A DNA stretch of 64,000 nt from Bacteroidota bacterium (GCA_020161435.1 JAIUNV010000001.1:682001-746000); one strand, 5' to 3'. Counted from the first letter of the stretch, positions 17,317-26,413 are shown. The notes: generated from the sequence alone by a model not told the origin. Program-made: numbers and translations.

Positions 17317-18045
17317 ATGAGTGAAGCAAAACCTACGTTGTATACCTGCCTCTCACCATCGTTGTTGCATTTGTACGATGTGAAGGATTCGATAGTGGTA
17401 GTCATTGATGTGTTCAGGGCTACCAGCACCATTGCGGCCGCCTTGCACAATGGCGCTACCAAAATTATTCCGGTAGATAGTGTGCCCGGTGCCATTGAGT
17501 TGGGCGAAGAGCTGGGCGCCATTACCGCCGGCGAAAGGGATGGCAAAATTGCCCCCGGCCTGCAGTATGGCAATTCGCCGCTGGAGTATCCGCAGAATTT
17601 TATCGGCGGCAAAACCCTGGTGCTCACCACCACCAACGGCACCCGCCTGCTGCACATGGCGCTGAAAAACGGTGCCACCGAAGTCATCACTGGCGCCTTT
17701 GCCAACCTGAGTGCCGTATGCGATCATTTGGTAGCCAGTGGTAAAAACGTCATCCTCGGTTGCGCTGCATGGAAAGACCGTGTCAACATGGAAGACAGCC
17801 TGTTTGCCGGAGCCGTGGTTAGCCGGGTACGCCAGCATTTTCAGGTGTTTTGCGATGCCAGCCTGGCGGCAGAAACACTGTACACTACCGTAAAAGACGA
17901 CCTCTGGAATTATACCAAACAAACCACGCACTACCATCGCTTGGCATCGTATGGGTTGGAAAAAGACATGGAGTGGTGTATCACCCACGACATTGCCAAT
18001 GTGCTGCCTGTGTATGAGGATGGCGCCTTGATTGCCAAAGCATAA
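17317..18045 (+). CDS. comB: 2-phosphosulfolactate phosphatase family protein (ComB)
   Basis: A 242-residue member of the ComB family, which hydrolyses 2-phosphosulfolactate to sulfolactate, a step of coenzyme M or sulfolactate formation. The start at 17317 (MSEAKPTLYT) fits the family length and the promoter element just before it. Diagnostic segments are VVVIDVFRATSTI (acidic metal-site Asp near 31), ITAGERDGKIAPGLQYGNSP, LVLTTTNGTRLL, ITGAFANLSAV, ILGCAAWKDRVNMEDSLFAG and the C-terminal DIANVLPVYEDGALI. No other coenzyme M or sulfolactate gene is in the window, so its real substrate here is open. The last codons overlap or abut the start of mnmH, suggesting cotranscription. Confidence 0.88.
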   Translation: MSEAKPTLYTCLSPSLLHLYDVKDSIVVVIDVFRATSTIAAALHNGATKIIPVDSVPGAIELGEELGAITAGERDGKIAPGLQYGNSPLEYPQNFIGGKTLVLTTTNGTRLLHMALKNGATEVITGAFANLSAVCDHLVASGKNVILGCAAWKDRVNMEDSLFAGAVVSRVRQHFQVFCDASLAAETLYTTVKDDLWNYTKQTTHYHRLASYGLEKDMEWCITHDIANVLPVYEDGALIAKA

Positions 18046-18058
18046 CGCAATCCTATTT

Positions 18059-19120
18059 GTGATTCGCTCTATTTCCATATCCGATTATTTTCAGCAGTAT
18101 AGCCACGGCTTGCTGCTGGATGTGCGTAGCCCCGGCGAATACGAGCATGCACACATACCGGGTGCCCAGTCGCTGCCTTTGTTTACCAACGACGAACGCA
18201 AAGTGGTGGGCACGGCCTACAAGCAGGAGAGCCGCGAAAAAGCCATCAAAATAGGGTTGAAATATTTTGGCCCGAAGATGGTGAAGATGGTGGAGGAAGT
18301 GGAGCGGTTGAAGGCGGAGGTTAAGGATAAGGTTGAGGGAGAACCGTCGGTGAATGATTTTCCGATAGTGGTGCATTGCTGGCGGGGCGGTATGCGTAGT
18401 GCGGGTGTGGCCTGGTTGCTCGATTTGTATGGCTTTGAGGTGTACACGATTAAAGGCGGTTACAAATCGTTCCGGCACTGGTGCCTGCAGCAGTTGGATG
18501 CATCGCATACCATGCGCATCATTGGTGGCTACACCGGCAGTGGCAAAACCGAACTCTTGCATGCCCTGGCCAGTAGGGGAGAATACATTATTGACCTGGA
18601 AGGACTGGCCAGCCACAAGGGTTCAGCCTTTGGCAACATCAACATGCCGCCGCAGCCTTCGCAGGAAATGTTTGAAAACAAACTGGCCATGGCGCTGGCT
18701 GCTGCCAAGGGTCGTACCATTTGGATGGAAGATGAAAGCCAACGCATCGGCGATGTCAACATGCCCTTTGGTTTTTTCAAAAAAATGCGGTCTGCCCCTT
18801 TGTATTTCTTCGACATTCCTTTTGATGAACGCCTCGATTACATTGTAAAAGATTATGGCAAAGGCGATATAGAAAAACTGGTGAATGCCATCATTCGCAT
18901 CCAAAAAAGATTGGGTGGGCTGGAGGCGAAAAACGCCATTCAATGCCTGCTGGAGCAAGACATCCGCGGTTGCTTTGCTATTTTGCTGCGCTACTACGAC
19001 AAGTGGTACCTCAAAGGCCTCGATCAACACCGCATAGATGTGGGCGACAGGTTGACAAACCTTACACTGCCAACCACCAATGCTATGGCCAATGCCACGG
19101 CATTGCTGCAGGTGTTGTAG
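18059..19120 (+). CDS. mnmH: tRNA 2-selenouridine synthase (rhodanese + P-loop)
   Basis: MnmH (SelU/YbbB) replaces sulfur by selenium in 2-thiouridine at tRNA wobble position 34 by way of a geranylated intermediate. The GTG at 18059 is preferred as start (353 residues, MIRSISISDYF); a TTG at 18032 would overlap comB. The rhodanese half has the active Cys near 107 in VVHCWRGGMRSAG, and the P-loop GGYTGSGKTE follows at 156-165, as in all family members; EDESQRIGDVNMP and the LVNAIIRIQKRLGG helix complete it. A purine-rich insert at 18280-18355 encodes a charged helix inside the rhodanese part. The selenophosphate synthase gene selD is not in the window. Confidence 0.92.
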   Translation: MIRSISISDYFQQYSHGLLLDVRSPGEYEHAHIPGAQSLPLFTNDERKVVGTAYKQESREKAIKIGLKYFGPKMVKMVEEVERLKAEVKDKVEGEPSVNDFPIVVHCWRGGMRSAGVAWLLDLYGFEVYTIKGGYKSFRHWCLQQLDASHTMRIIGGYTGSGKTELLHALASRGEYIIDLEGLASHKGSAFGNINMPPQPSQEMFENKLAMALAAAKGRTIWMEDESQRIGDVNMPFGFFKKMRSAPLYFFDIPFDERLDYIVKDYGKGDIEKLVNAIIRIQKRLGGLEAKNAIQCLLEQDIRGCFAILLRYYDKWYLKGLDQHRIDVGDRLTNLTLPTTNAMANATALLQVL

Positions 19121-19243
19121 TCATTAGAACCACTTTTCCATAGATAAAGCTTGTAACGTCCTTCTTTATGCATAAAGAAAACCGGAAGTTTTTTTGAATC
19201 AACTAATTGTGTTATCAACTATTCTTGTACCACAAAACTTACT

Positions 19244-20029
19244 ATGGAAAGCAATTGCTCAAATTGTGGAGCTATCATCACACAAAATTTCTGCGCCAAC
19301 TGCGGCCAAAAAAAATTCAAACGTATTGACAAGAAATATCTTTTTGATGAGTTGCAGTATACAGTGCTACACACCAACAAAGGGTTTTTATATTCGGTAA
19401 AAAGACTGATTCAAAATCCGGGTAAAACGGCCCGCACTTTTGTGGATGGCAACAGGGTGAATCATTACAAGCCCATATTACTGGTGTTTGTTTTGAGTGG
19501 TATTTCTGCCTTTATTTCCTTCAAGCTTATTGGGTTCAACCACATTATGGAGAGCTATTACGAACAGCAAAAATTGGCTTCTCCAATGATGAAAGACTTC
19601 AACACTATCTGGAGTACTTATAACTCCCTCATTATGCTCCTGTTGATACCGCTGTTTTCAGTGTTTACTTTTTTGTTTTTTCGAAAATGGGGGCATAACT
19701 TCTACGAGCATGTGGTTATGAATGCCTACATTCTTGCTTTTTACACTATTTGCTCTATTGTATTGGTGTATCCGATTTTATACCTGGTAAAAGATAACAC
19801 CGCCACTTTTTTTACTATCACATCATATAGCATACTTTTTGTGCCGGCTGCTATGAGCTGGTTCTACAAAGGTTTTTATCCTGAGAAAAAGTGGTTGCCA
19901 ATCATTGGCCGGGTACTGTTGGTCAATATCTCCCTTTTTCTGGTATATCTCATTTTTGTGATTGTAGTTGGCATTGTTATAGCCATAAAACTTGGGCCGG
20001 AAGGAATGAAATACCTTACTCCGCAGTAG
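19244..20029 (+). CDS. DUF3667 membrane protein with zinc-ribbon N-terminus
   Basis: A 261-residue inner-membrane protein. It starts with a small zinc ribbon, CSNCGAIITQNFCANCGQK (residues 5-23), then a cytoplasmic linker with LFDELQYTVLHTNKGFLYSVKRLIQNPGKTARTF-type sequence (seen in pieces, residues 33-66) typical of DUF3667, and five or so hydrophobic segments: PILLVFVLSGISAFISF, LIMLLLIPLFSVFTFLFF, VVMNAYILAFYTICSIVLVY, SYSILFVPAAMSWFY and VNISLFLVYLIFVIVVGIV. No role is known. It ends at a strong bidirectional hairpin and has a 123-bp AT-rich leader after mnmH. Confidence 0.75.
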   Translation: MESNCSNCGAIITQNFCANCGQKKFKRIDKKYLFDELQYTVLHTNKGFLYSVKRLIQNPGKTARTFVDGNRVNHYKPILLVFVLSGISAFISFKLIGFNHIMESYYEQQKLASPMMKDFNTIWSTYNSLIMLLLIPLFSVFTFLFFRKWGHNFYEHVVMNAYILAFYTICSIVLVYPILYLVKDNTATFFTITSYSILFVPAAMSWFYKGFYPEKKWLPIIGRVLLVNISLFLVYLIFVIVVGIVIAIKLGPEGMKYLTPQ

Positions 20030-20067
20030 CGAATCTAGAAAGTGAGACCTGAGGTGAGAACTGCCTT

Positions 20068-20105
20068 ACAAGCAAATAGCCGACAACTGTCGGCTATTTG
20101 CTTGT
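20068..20105. terminator. bidirectional terminator between convergent genes
   Basis: Arms ACAAGCAAATAGCCGACA and TGTCGGCTATTTGCTTGT pair perfectly over 17 bp around loop AACT. It lies between the DUF3667 gene (+) and the DUF5606 gene (-). The T tract afterwards (ATTAATATCTT) is weak. Confidence 0.75.
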
Positions 20106-20129
20106 ATTAATATCTTGAACGTAAGGCGC

Positions 20130-20627
20130 TTATTCTTCAGCCGCTTTTTTCTTACGGGTTGTTTTTTTTGCTGGTGCCGGCGCTTCCGCAACTTCAGCAG
20201 CCGGCTCAGCTACCGGTTCTTCAGCAGCTTCAGGCGCTTCGGCTACACTCAGTTTCAGCTCTACATTGGCGGCTTTCAATACGCCAAACCACTTCACCAT
20301 TTTCTTCATGTCGCTGCCGTATACCCGCTCAAAGTCCATGTCGGGAAATACTTTTTCGAAGTAGCTACGCAGTGCTTTGCTGTCTTTGGTGTCGGGCAGG
20401 CTGGTGCCGGCTTTGTCCATGGCCTGAAATATTTCTACGAGGTTCACATTGTCCTGCACGGTATAAATTTCAATGCTTTCGAGGTGCGAAAACTGGTGAA
20501 CACGGCTGCTCACAAAACGGGTGCTGCCGTCTTCCAGGCTTTTTACAATGGCGCCATCGTTTTTAGAAGAAACCAGTTCAAACAAACCGCCGAGGCCGGT
20601 TACCGAAATAATTCTGTTATAATCCAT
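20130..20627 (-). CDS. DUF5606 domain protein with Ala/Pro/Lys-rich tail
   Basis: A 165-residue cytoplasmic protein. The ATG at 20625-20627 gives MDYNRIISVTGLGGLFELVSS, the standard DUF5606 start, whereas the frame upstream is not conserved-looking. The folded part (residues 1-125) contains DGAIVKSLEDGSTRFVSSR, SIEIYTVQDNVNLVEIFQ and VFPDMDFERVYGSDMKKMVKW. The tail from about 130 is low-complexity (EAPEAAEEPVAEPAAEVAEA, then PAKKTTRKKKAAEE), acidic then basic, probably disordered. The family is Bacteroidota-specific and uncharacterised. It is divergent from uppS with 161 bp between. Confidence 0.85.
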   Translation of the reverse strand: MDYNRIISVTGLGGLFELVSSKNDGAIVKSLEDGSTRFVSSRVHQFSHLESIEIYTVQDNVNLVEIFQAMDKAGTSLPDTKDSKALRSYFEKVFPDMDFERVYGSDMKKMVKWFGVLKAANVELKLSVAEAPEAAEEPVAEPAAEVAEAPAPAKKTTRKKKAAEE

Positions 20628-20749
20628 GTGTCGATTTTTTGAAAGAATGGGGCGCAATGTAATACAAGATGGCTACATAAGCTACCCCCTGCTGCTGGCC
20701 GGTCACATATTAACTTACCGCTGCTTACGCTACCGCACCTATTACACAT

Positions 20750-20757
20750 TACATTTG
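20750..20757 (+). promoter_or_regulatory. Bacteroidota -7 element before uppS
   Basis: TACATTTG matches TAnnTTTG and ends 31 bp before the uppS ATG. A -33 TTG at the right spacing is not evident. Confidence 0.4.
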
Positions 20758-20788
20758 CACACATTTTTAAGGCAACCAATTCCTTTGC

Positions 20789-21544
20789 ATGGAGCATCTT
20801 GAAGCGCAAATAGACAAGCAACGGCTTCCTCGCCACATTGCCATCATTATGGATGGCAACGGCCGCTGGGCGCAGGAGCAGGGGCAAGACCGGCTCTTTG
20901 GGCACTTTCACGGCGTAGAAAGTGTACGCAACATTGTGGAAGGTTGTGCCGAGCTGGGCGTGGAATACCTTACCCTCTATGCCTTCAGCACCGAAAACTG
21001 GGACCGCCCCGAATACGAGGTGAACGGCCTGATGGAATTGCTGGTAGACACCATTCGCCGCGAAACCGAAACACTGAACAAAAACAATATTAAACTCCAC
21101 GTAATAGGCGACCGCCGCATGCTGAGCGAAGCCGTAAACAAGGAGCTGGATGAAAGCCTGGAAATAACGGGGCAAAATACCGGTCTCAACCTCATTATGG
21201 CCCTGAGCTATAGTGGCCGCTGGGAGCTGGTAAATGCCGTACGCAACATAGCTGCCGACGTAGAAGCCGGCCGCCTGAAAGCCGCCGAAGTAGACCAGGC
21301 TACCCTGCAGCAATACCTCTGGACCAGCGAGTACCCCGACCCGGAACTGATGATCAGAACCTCGGGCGAATACAGGATCAGCAACTTTTTGCTGTTTCAG
21401 CTGGCCTACGCAGAGCTGTACTTTACCAACACACGCTGGCCCGATTTCAGAAAAAAGCACCTGTACGAAGCCATTCTCGATTTCCAAAACCGGGAACGCC
21501 GCTTTGGCAAAACCAGTGCTCAAATAACCAACGACCCGCTGTAG
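20789..21544 (+). CDS. uppS: isoprenyl transferase (undecaprenyl diphosphate synthase)
   Basis: A 251-residue cis-prenyltransferase that adds isopentenyl units to farnesyl diphosphate to make the C55 lipid carrier for wall and polysaccharide synthesis. Conserved regions are all present: HIAIIMDGNGRWAQEQG (with the metal Asp and the RW pair), GHFHGVESVRNIVEGC, YLTLYAFSTENWDRP, GLNLIMALSYSGRWEL and the C-terminal PDPELMIRTSGEYRISNFLLFQ and FTNTRWPDFRKKHL. It heads the uppS-bamA-skp-skp envelope cluster, an order found widely in Bacteroidota. Confidence 0.96.
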   Translation: MEHLEAQIDKQRLPRHIAIIMDGNGRWAQEQGQDRLFGHFHGVESVRNIVEGCAELGVEYLTLYAFSTENWDRPEYEVNGLMELLVDTIRRETETLNKNNIKLHVIGDRRMLSEAVNKELDESLEITGQNTGLNLIMALSYSGRWELVNAVRNIAADVEAGRLKAAEVDQATLQQYLWTSEYPDPELMIRTSGEYRISNFLLFQLAYAELYFTNTRWPDFRKKHLYEAILDFQNRERRFGKTSAQITNDPL

Positions 21545-21679
21545 CCCTTGTACCGCAATCGTTTTGCTGAAACCGACACATACTTTTGATACGTCCCTTT
21601 TAACATTGACTTACCATCAAAGCCAGTAATTTGCCGTCTTTGATCGCAAGCGATAAACCAACTGAAACCTTTTTGTTGC

Positions 21680-24409
21680 ATGTCCTTTAATAAATGCGGG
21701 TACTGCCTGCTGGCTGTTTTGATGATGTTTGGTGCCATAGCGGTACAGGCGCAGGATACCACTGCTGTATCGGTAGATCCGGAACTGGAGAATATTTTTT
21801 CGCAAAAATCGCCCAAGGAATATATCGTTGGCTCCGTAGTAGTTACGGGCAACAAATACTTTGACAACGCTTTGCTGCTCTCTATTGCCAACCTTAATGT
21901 GGGCGATAAAATTGTGATTCCGGGTGGCGATAATTTTAGCCGTACCATCAACAACCTTTGGTCGCAAAACTATTTCAGCAACGTTACCATTTACATTACC
22001 CGCCTCGAAAAGCCCAACAAGCTGCACCTGGAAATTGAAGTACAGGAAAGGCCACGTTTGCAAAAGTTCACCTTCAACGGAGTGAAGAAAAGCGACGTTG
22101 AAGACCTGCAAACAAAATCGGGTTTGGTAGCTGGCCGTATCATTACCGAAAACAATAAGCAACTGGCTATTGATGCCATTGTGAAATATTATCAGGAAAA
22201 AGGTTTCCGCAACATTGATGTGAAAGTGGCCGAAGTGCCAAGTACTACCGTGCCCAATGCCTCTGACCTGGTGTTTGATATCAACAAGGGCAAAAAGGTA
22301 AAAGTGGGCGACATCTACATTGGTGGCAATACCGAAGTGCCTGAGCTGCGGGTAAAACGCCAAATGAAGGGCACCAAAGAAACAACCCGCATTACGCTGT
22401 ACCCTGCCAAAGACACGCCGCTCCTGGCCGAAAAAGAAACCGTAAGCATCGATAAAATTTTGGAGAACCAGGGCTTTTTGCAACCAACGGTTATCAAAAA
22501 CAACCTCGATCCATACTTCCGCTTCAAACTGTTTAGCAGCGCCAAGTTCGACGCTAAAAAATATGAAGAAGACCGTGAAAAAATTCTTGATTATTACAAT
22601 ACCCTTGGCTACCGCGATGCCCGTATTGTAAAAGATACCATCTACGACAATAGCCGAGGCAACCTGAATGTAGAGCTGCTGATGAGTGAAGGCCGGCAGT
22701 ACTATTTTGGCAAAATGGTATTTCGAGGTAATACCAAGTTTTCCGACTCTCTTTTGCAGGTGCTTATTGGCATCAACAAAGGTGATATTTACAACAAAGA
22801 AACCCTGGACAAAGCCTTGGGTAAGCAAATGAGTGCCGACGGTGGCACCGATATCAGTGCTTTGTATATGGATGATGGTTACCTGTTCTTTCGTGCCGAA
22901 GCCAGTGAAACAGCTGTGTACAACGATACCATCGATCACGAAATCCGTTTGTTTGAAGGACCGCAGGCTACTATCAAAAACATCAACATCAGCGGTAATG
23001 AAAAAACAAAGGAATATGTAATTCGCCGTGAACTGCGTACCATACCCGGCGAAAAATTCAGCCGTACCGATTTGATTCGTAGCCAACGTGAAATTGCCAA
23101 CCTCAACTTTTTCAACCAGGAAACCATTGGCATCAATCCCGTGCCTGATATGAGTGATGGTACGGTTGATATTAATTATAGTGTAGAAGAAAAATCAAGC
23201 GACCAACTGGAACTGAGTGCCGGCTGGGGCGGTGGTATTGGTTTAACCGGTACGCTGGGTGTAACTTTCAACAACTTCAGTATTAAAAATATTTTGAAAA
23301 GAGCTACCTGGGATCCCCTGCCCAGTGGTGATGGTCAAAAACTTAGCCTGCGTTTGCAGAGCAATGGCCGTGCTTTCCGTAGCTACAACTTTAGCTTTAC
23401 CGAGCCATGGTTGGGCGGCAAAAAGCGCAATTCATTTACTGTAAGCGTATTTGATACTAAGTTTTCAAATGCTTATAACTACCTCACCGGCCAGTACGAA
23501 CGTACGCCGTCATCATACATTAAAACTACCGGTGCCAGCGTGGCCCTCGGTCGCCAGCTCAAATGGCCCGATGACTTCTTCAGCCTGCTCACGTCTGTAA
23601 GCTATTCCCGTTATACATTGAAGGATTACCAATTCTTCCAAGACTTCCGCAATGGGGTAAGCAATAACCTGAGTTTCAAAATTGCCTTGCAGCGGTCAAG
23701 TATAGATCAGCCTTTGTTTCCACGCAGTGGTAGCAGCTTTACTGCCAGCTTACAGTTTACGCCACCATGGAGTGTGTGGGGCAAATCAAAAGTGTATGAT
23801 ACACCAGAAGATCGCTATAAACTCATTGAGTTTCACAAGTGGCGCTTCAATGGTGAGTGGTATGTGCCGCTTAGCCGGCCACATGGTGCCGAACGCAACA
23901 AGCAACTGGTGTTGAAACTGGCTGCGAAATATGGCTTCATTGGCCGCTACAACAAAGACCTGGATATATCGCCGTTCGAACGCTTTCAGGTGGGCGATGC
24001 GGGCCTCAGCAACCAGTTTGCCCTCATTGGTTTTGATGTGGTGGCACACCGTGGTTATCCTGTTTATCAAACCAGCGACCCTAAAATCAACCCCGATCAG
24101 CAGGGTGCCAGCCGTTACTTCACCATCTTCAATAAATATGTGGCCGAAGTTCGCTACCCGCTTAGCCTCAACCCCAGCAGCACCATCTTTGCCCTCGGCT
24201 TTTTTGAAGCGGCCAACGGTTGGTACAGCATGAAGGATTACAACCCGTTTAAACTGCGCCGCAGTGTAGGCTTGGGTATGCGTTTCTTCCTGCCGATGTT
24301 TGGTTTGCTGGGCTTCGACTATGGTATTGGCCTCGACAGACTAACGCCCGGCAACGGTATAAAAGATGCCACCCGCTTTACATTTATGCTGGGCTTCGAA
24401 CCAGAATAA
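21680..24409 (+). CDS. bamA: outer membrane protein assembly factor BamA
   Basis: A 909-residue Omp85 protein, the core of the BAM complex that inserts beta-barrels into the outer membrane. A signal peptide covers residues 1-25 (MSFNKCGYCLLAV to VQAQ). Several POTRA domains follow (for example VGSVVVTGNKYFDNALLLS, KFTFNGVKKSDVEDLQTKSG, KVGDIYIGGNTEVPELRVKR and ATIKNINISGNEKTKEYVIR), then the 16-strand barrel from about residue 500 (QLELSAGWGGGIGLTGTLGV onward) with the L6-type segment ALIGFDVVAHRGYPVY and a GLGMRFFLPMFGLLGFDYGIG strand near the end. It lies between uppS and two skp genes. The length is within the range for Bacteroidota, which often have long POTRA regions. Confidence 0.95.
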   Translation: MSFNKCGYCLLAVLMMFGAIAVQAQDTTAVSVDPELENIFSQKSPKEYIVGSVVVTGNKYFDNALLLSIANLNVGDKIVIPGGDNFSRTINNLWSQNYFSNVTIYITRLEKPNKLHLEIEVQERPRLQKFTFNGVKKSDVEDLQTKSGLVAGRIITENNKQLAIDAIVKYYQEKGFRNIDVKVAEVPSTTVPNASDLVFDINKGKKVKVGDIYIGGNTEVPELRVKRQMKGTKETTRITLYPAKDTPLLAEKETVSIDKILENQGFLQPTVIKNNLDPYFRFKLFSSAKFDAKKYEEDREKILDYYNTLGYRDARIVKDTIYDNSRGNLNVELLMSEGRQYYFGKMVFRGNTKFSDSLLQVLIGINKGDIYNKETLDKALGKQMSADGGTDISALYMDDGYLFFRAEASETAVYNDTIDHEIRLFEGPQATIKNINISGNEKTKEYVIRRELRTIPGEKFSRTDLIRSQREIANLNFFNQETIGINPVPDMSDGTVDINYSVEEKSSDQLELSAGWGGGIGLTGTLGVTFNNFSIKNILKRATWDPLPSGDGQKLSLRLQSNGRAFRSYNFSFTEPWLGGKKRNSFTVSVFDTKFSNAYNYLTGQYERTPSSYIKTTGASVALGRQLKWPDDFFSLLTSVSYSRYTLKDYQFFQDFRNGVSNNLSFKIALQRSSIDQPLFPRSGSSFTASLQFTPPWSVWGKSKVYDTPEDRYKLIEFHKWRFNGEWYVPLSRPHGAERNKQLVLKLAAKYGFIGRYNKDLDISPFERFQVGDAGLSNQFALIGFDVVAHRGYPVYQTSDPKINPDQQGASRYFTIFNKYVAEVRYPLSLNPSSTIFALGFFEAANGWYSMKDYNPFKLRRSVGLGMRFFLPMFGLLGFDYGIGLDRLTPGNGIKDATRFTFMLGFEPE

Positions 24410-24557
24410 ACACTCCATTTTCCCACAGCTTAACGCTTTGCTAACCATTTTTTTCTTGCCTGTACGTATAGTAGAAGACACAACCAATAAAAACAGCGAG
24501 GCTTTAACAGCAAACCAGCCCGGCAATCTTTATTTTCATGCAACTTAAACATATGCC

Positions 24558-25076
24558 ATGAAGCAACTTTTTGTACTACTCGCCATTGTAACCACTACCG
24601 CATTTTCTGCAGTAGCACAGCGCTATGCCATCATCGATACTCGTTACATCCTCGATAAAATGCCCGATTATGCCGAGGCTAAAAAGAAACTCGATGCTAC
24701 GGCTAACATGTGGCAAAAAGAGATTGACAACAAACAGGCGGAGCTCGAAACCATGTACCGCAATTTTGAAGCAGAAAAAGTAATGCTGAGCCCTGAGCTC
24801 ATTAAAAAGCGGGAAGACGAACTCTTTAATAAAGAAAAAGAAGTACGGGATTTGCAAAAGAAACGCTTCGGTTTTGAAGGCGACCTTTTTGCCGAACGCC
24901 AGAAGCTCATCAAACCTATACAGGACAAAGTGTATACCGCTGTGCAGAAGCTGGCTGTAGCCCGTTCGTACGATTTTATACTCGATAAAAGTGAAGGCAT
25001 TACTGTTATATTTGCCGACCCAAAACTGGACAAGAGCGAAGACGTGCTTCGTGAATTGGGTGTAAAGTCCAACTAA
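24558..25076 (+). CDS. OmpH/Skp family periplasmic chaperone, copy 1
   Basis: A 172-residue exported protein with a signal peptide (MKQLFVLLAIVTTTAFSAVA, cut before QRYA). The start YAIIDTRYILDKMPDYAEAKKKL is the classic Skp strand, followed by a long amphipathic coiled coil (residues 45-125, rich in Glu and Lys: QAELETMYRNFEAEK, KREDELFNKEKEVRDLQKKR) and the closing strand SYDFILDKSEGITVIFAD. Skp trimers hold unfolded outer-membrane proteins for BamA. It is 149 bp after bamA and 37 bp before a second copy. Confidence 0.93.
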   Translation: MKQLFVLLAIVTTTAFSAVAQRYAIIDTRYILDKMPDYAEAKKKLDATANMWQKEIDNKQAELETMYRNFEAEKVMLSPELIKKREDELFNKEKEVRDLQKKRFGFEGDLFAERQKLIKPIQDKVYTAVQKLAVARSYDFILDKSEGITVIFADPKLDKSEDVLRELGVKSN

Positions 25077-25112
25077 ATCTTTCAAACAACATAACAAGAA
25101 AAACAATCAAGC

Positions 25113-25709
25113 ATGAAAAAGGTATTGGTGGTTGCAGTGGCCCTCCTCGGCTTTATGGTAACCGGAACCCAACAAGCTGCTGCACAAACTGCACCTAACA
25201 AGTTCGGCTACTTCGATCTGGAATATGTACTGGGTCAAATGCCCGGCATTGAAAAGATTGACACGCTGATGCAAAGCTTTGAACGTGACTCACTGAATGT
25301 AGAATATCAGTTTGAGCTGGAAGAACTGCAACGTATGGATAGCACCCTGAAAGCAGACAGTGCCAAAATGCCCGCCCGTTTATATCAGCAGCGCCAGCAA
25401 GAGCAAATTCAACGCTACTACAAGTTGCAAAACTGGCAGCAATACAGCCAGCAGGTAATGCAGGCCAAGCAGCAAGAGCTGATGGCCCCTTACCTCAACA
25501 AAGTGTTGGAAGCATTTCAGGCTGTTATTGCCGATGGCAAATACACCTATGTATTCAAGCGTGAAACATTGTGGCAAGCTCCTCCTGCCGACAACCTGAT
25601 TCCGCTGGTAGCTAAGAAACTCGGCATCAAACTGCCCGTTGACCCCAACGCTCCGGCCGAAGAAACGAAGCCAGCTCCTAAGCCAGCTGCTCCAGCTAAG
25701 AAGAACTAA
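25113..25709 (+). CDS. OmpH/Skp family periplasmic chaperone, copy 2
   Basis: A 198-residue paralogue of the preceding gene. It has a signal peptide (MKKVLVVAVALLGFM, cut after AAAQ), the Skp strand NKFGYFDLEYVLGQMPGIEK, and a helical arm that is Gln-rich in place of Lys-rich (RLYQQRQQEQIQRYYKLQ, QQYSQQVMQAKQQELM). The second strand is KYTYVFKRETLWQAPPADNL. Its C-terminus is an Ala/Pro/Lys tail (PAEETKPAPKPAAPAKKN) that the first copy lacks. Tandem skp genes after bamA are usual in Bacteroidota. The different arm chemistry suggests different clients or a mixed trimer, which is inference. Confidence 0.93.
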   Translation: MKKVLVVAVALLGFMVTGTQQAAAQTAPNKFGYFDLEYVLGQMPGIEKIDTLMQSFERDSLNVEYQFELEELQRMDSTLKADSAKMPARLYQQRQQEQIQRYYKLQNWQQYSQQVMQAKQQELMAPYLNKVLEAFQAVIADGKYTYVFKRETLWQAPPADNLIPLVAKKLGIKLPVDPNAPAEETKPAPKPAAPAKKN

Positions 25710-25727
25710 GCCATTGGCAAACACATA

Positions 25728-25758
25728 AAAAAAGCGACCTCATTTGAGGTCGCTTTTT
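25728..25758. terminator. bidirectional terminator, skp / L,D-transpeptidase
   Basis: AAAAAAGCGACCTC pairs with GAGGTCGCTTTTTT around loop ATTT. A and T tracts on either side allow termination from both strands between the convergent genes. Confidence 0.9.
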
Positions 25759-25761
25759 TGT

Positions 25762-26277
25762 TTACTGCCTGATGACTACCGATGTGCCCACAGGTACTAT
25801 CTGGTACAGCTCATTCAAATGGTCGTTGCGCATACTAATGCAGCCCTGTGTCCACGGCTGCAGGTTTTCTACCGCCCATTCTTCATGCGGCCAGGTGCCA
25901 TGTATACCAATATCGCCACCTATTTTGGCACTTGGTGGAATGATACCGGCCTTTTTGCGGGCCTCAAATTTGGCATAGTCTTGTTTGGTGGGATAATCTA
26001 TCCGCATAAACTTGTTCCATTTTTTATGCGGGTACTTACTGGTGATTTTGAAGCTGCCCTCCGGCGTACGGCGGTCGCCTTGGTACAACTTGTCACTAAT
26101 GTCGTTGTTGCCAAAGGTACAGGGCCATTGTACCAACCAGTCCGATTGGTCGTAGAGCGTAATGGTGTTTTCGCTTTTGTCTACCACAAGGTACAGTACT
26201 GACCCCGTAGAAAAAGAAGAAACCTGCAGGGCCGCAAAGGCCAGCAGGCCACCTAGGTGAAGCATTCTGAAGCGCAT
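25762..26277 (-). CDS. L,D-transpeptidase (YkuD) family protein
   Basis: A 171-residue exported YkuD-domain protein. An N-terminal hydrophobic segment (MLHLGGLLAFAALQVSSFS) leads to the YkuD core: LVVDKSENTITLYDQSDW, CTFGNNDISDKLYQGDRRTP, EGSFKITSKYP, IGIHGTWPHEEW and the catalytic QGCISMRNDHLNELY, where the Cys of the GCxSM motif and the His of HGT should form the active site. Such enzymes make 3-3 crosslinks in peptidoglycan or attach proteins to it. The motif reads GTWP...QPWTQGCISM, the usual variant for the 'HX..GC[IV][SR]M' group. It converges on the skp genes and stands alone. Confidence 0.9.
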   Translation of the reverse strand: MRFRMLHLGGLLAFAALQVSSFSTGSVLYLVVDKSENTITLYDQSDWLVQWPCTFGNNDISDKLYQGDRRTPEGSFKITSKYPHKKWNKFMRIDYPTKQDYAKFEARKKAGIIPPSAKIGGDIGIHGTWPHEEWAVENLQPWTQGCISMRNDHLNELYQIVPVGTSVVIRQ

Positions 26278-26413
26278 AGTGTAGGCTGTTTTTCACATCA
26301 ATGAATGGCACACTAACGCAGCCAATAATTGGGCCAATATGCAAACGCTGCTTCAATATTTATTTTAGGAAAATGGTAACGCTACTGCAACAGCAATAAC
26401 CAAGGCGCCAATC

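Noticed and set aside
21617..23086. A 489-codon open frame on the minus strand opposite bamA
   Set aside because: It lies wholly antisense to a clear BamA, has no family similarity or start context, and arises from the codon bias of bamA.
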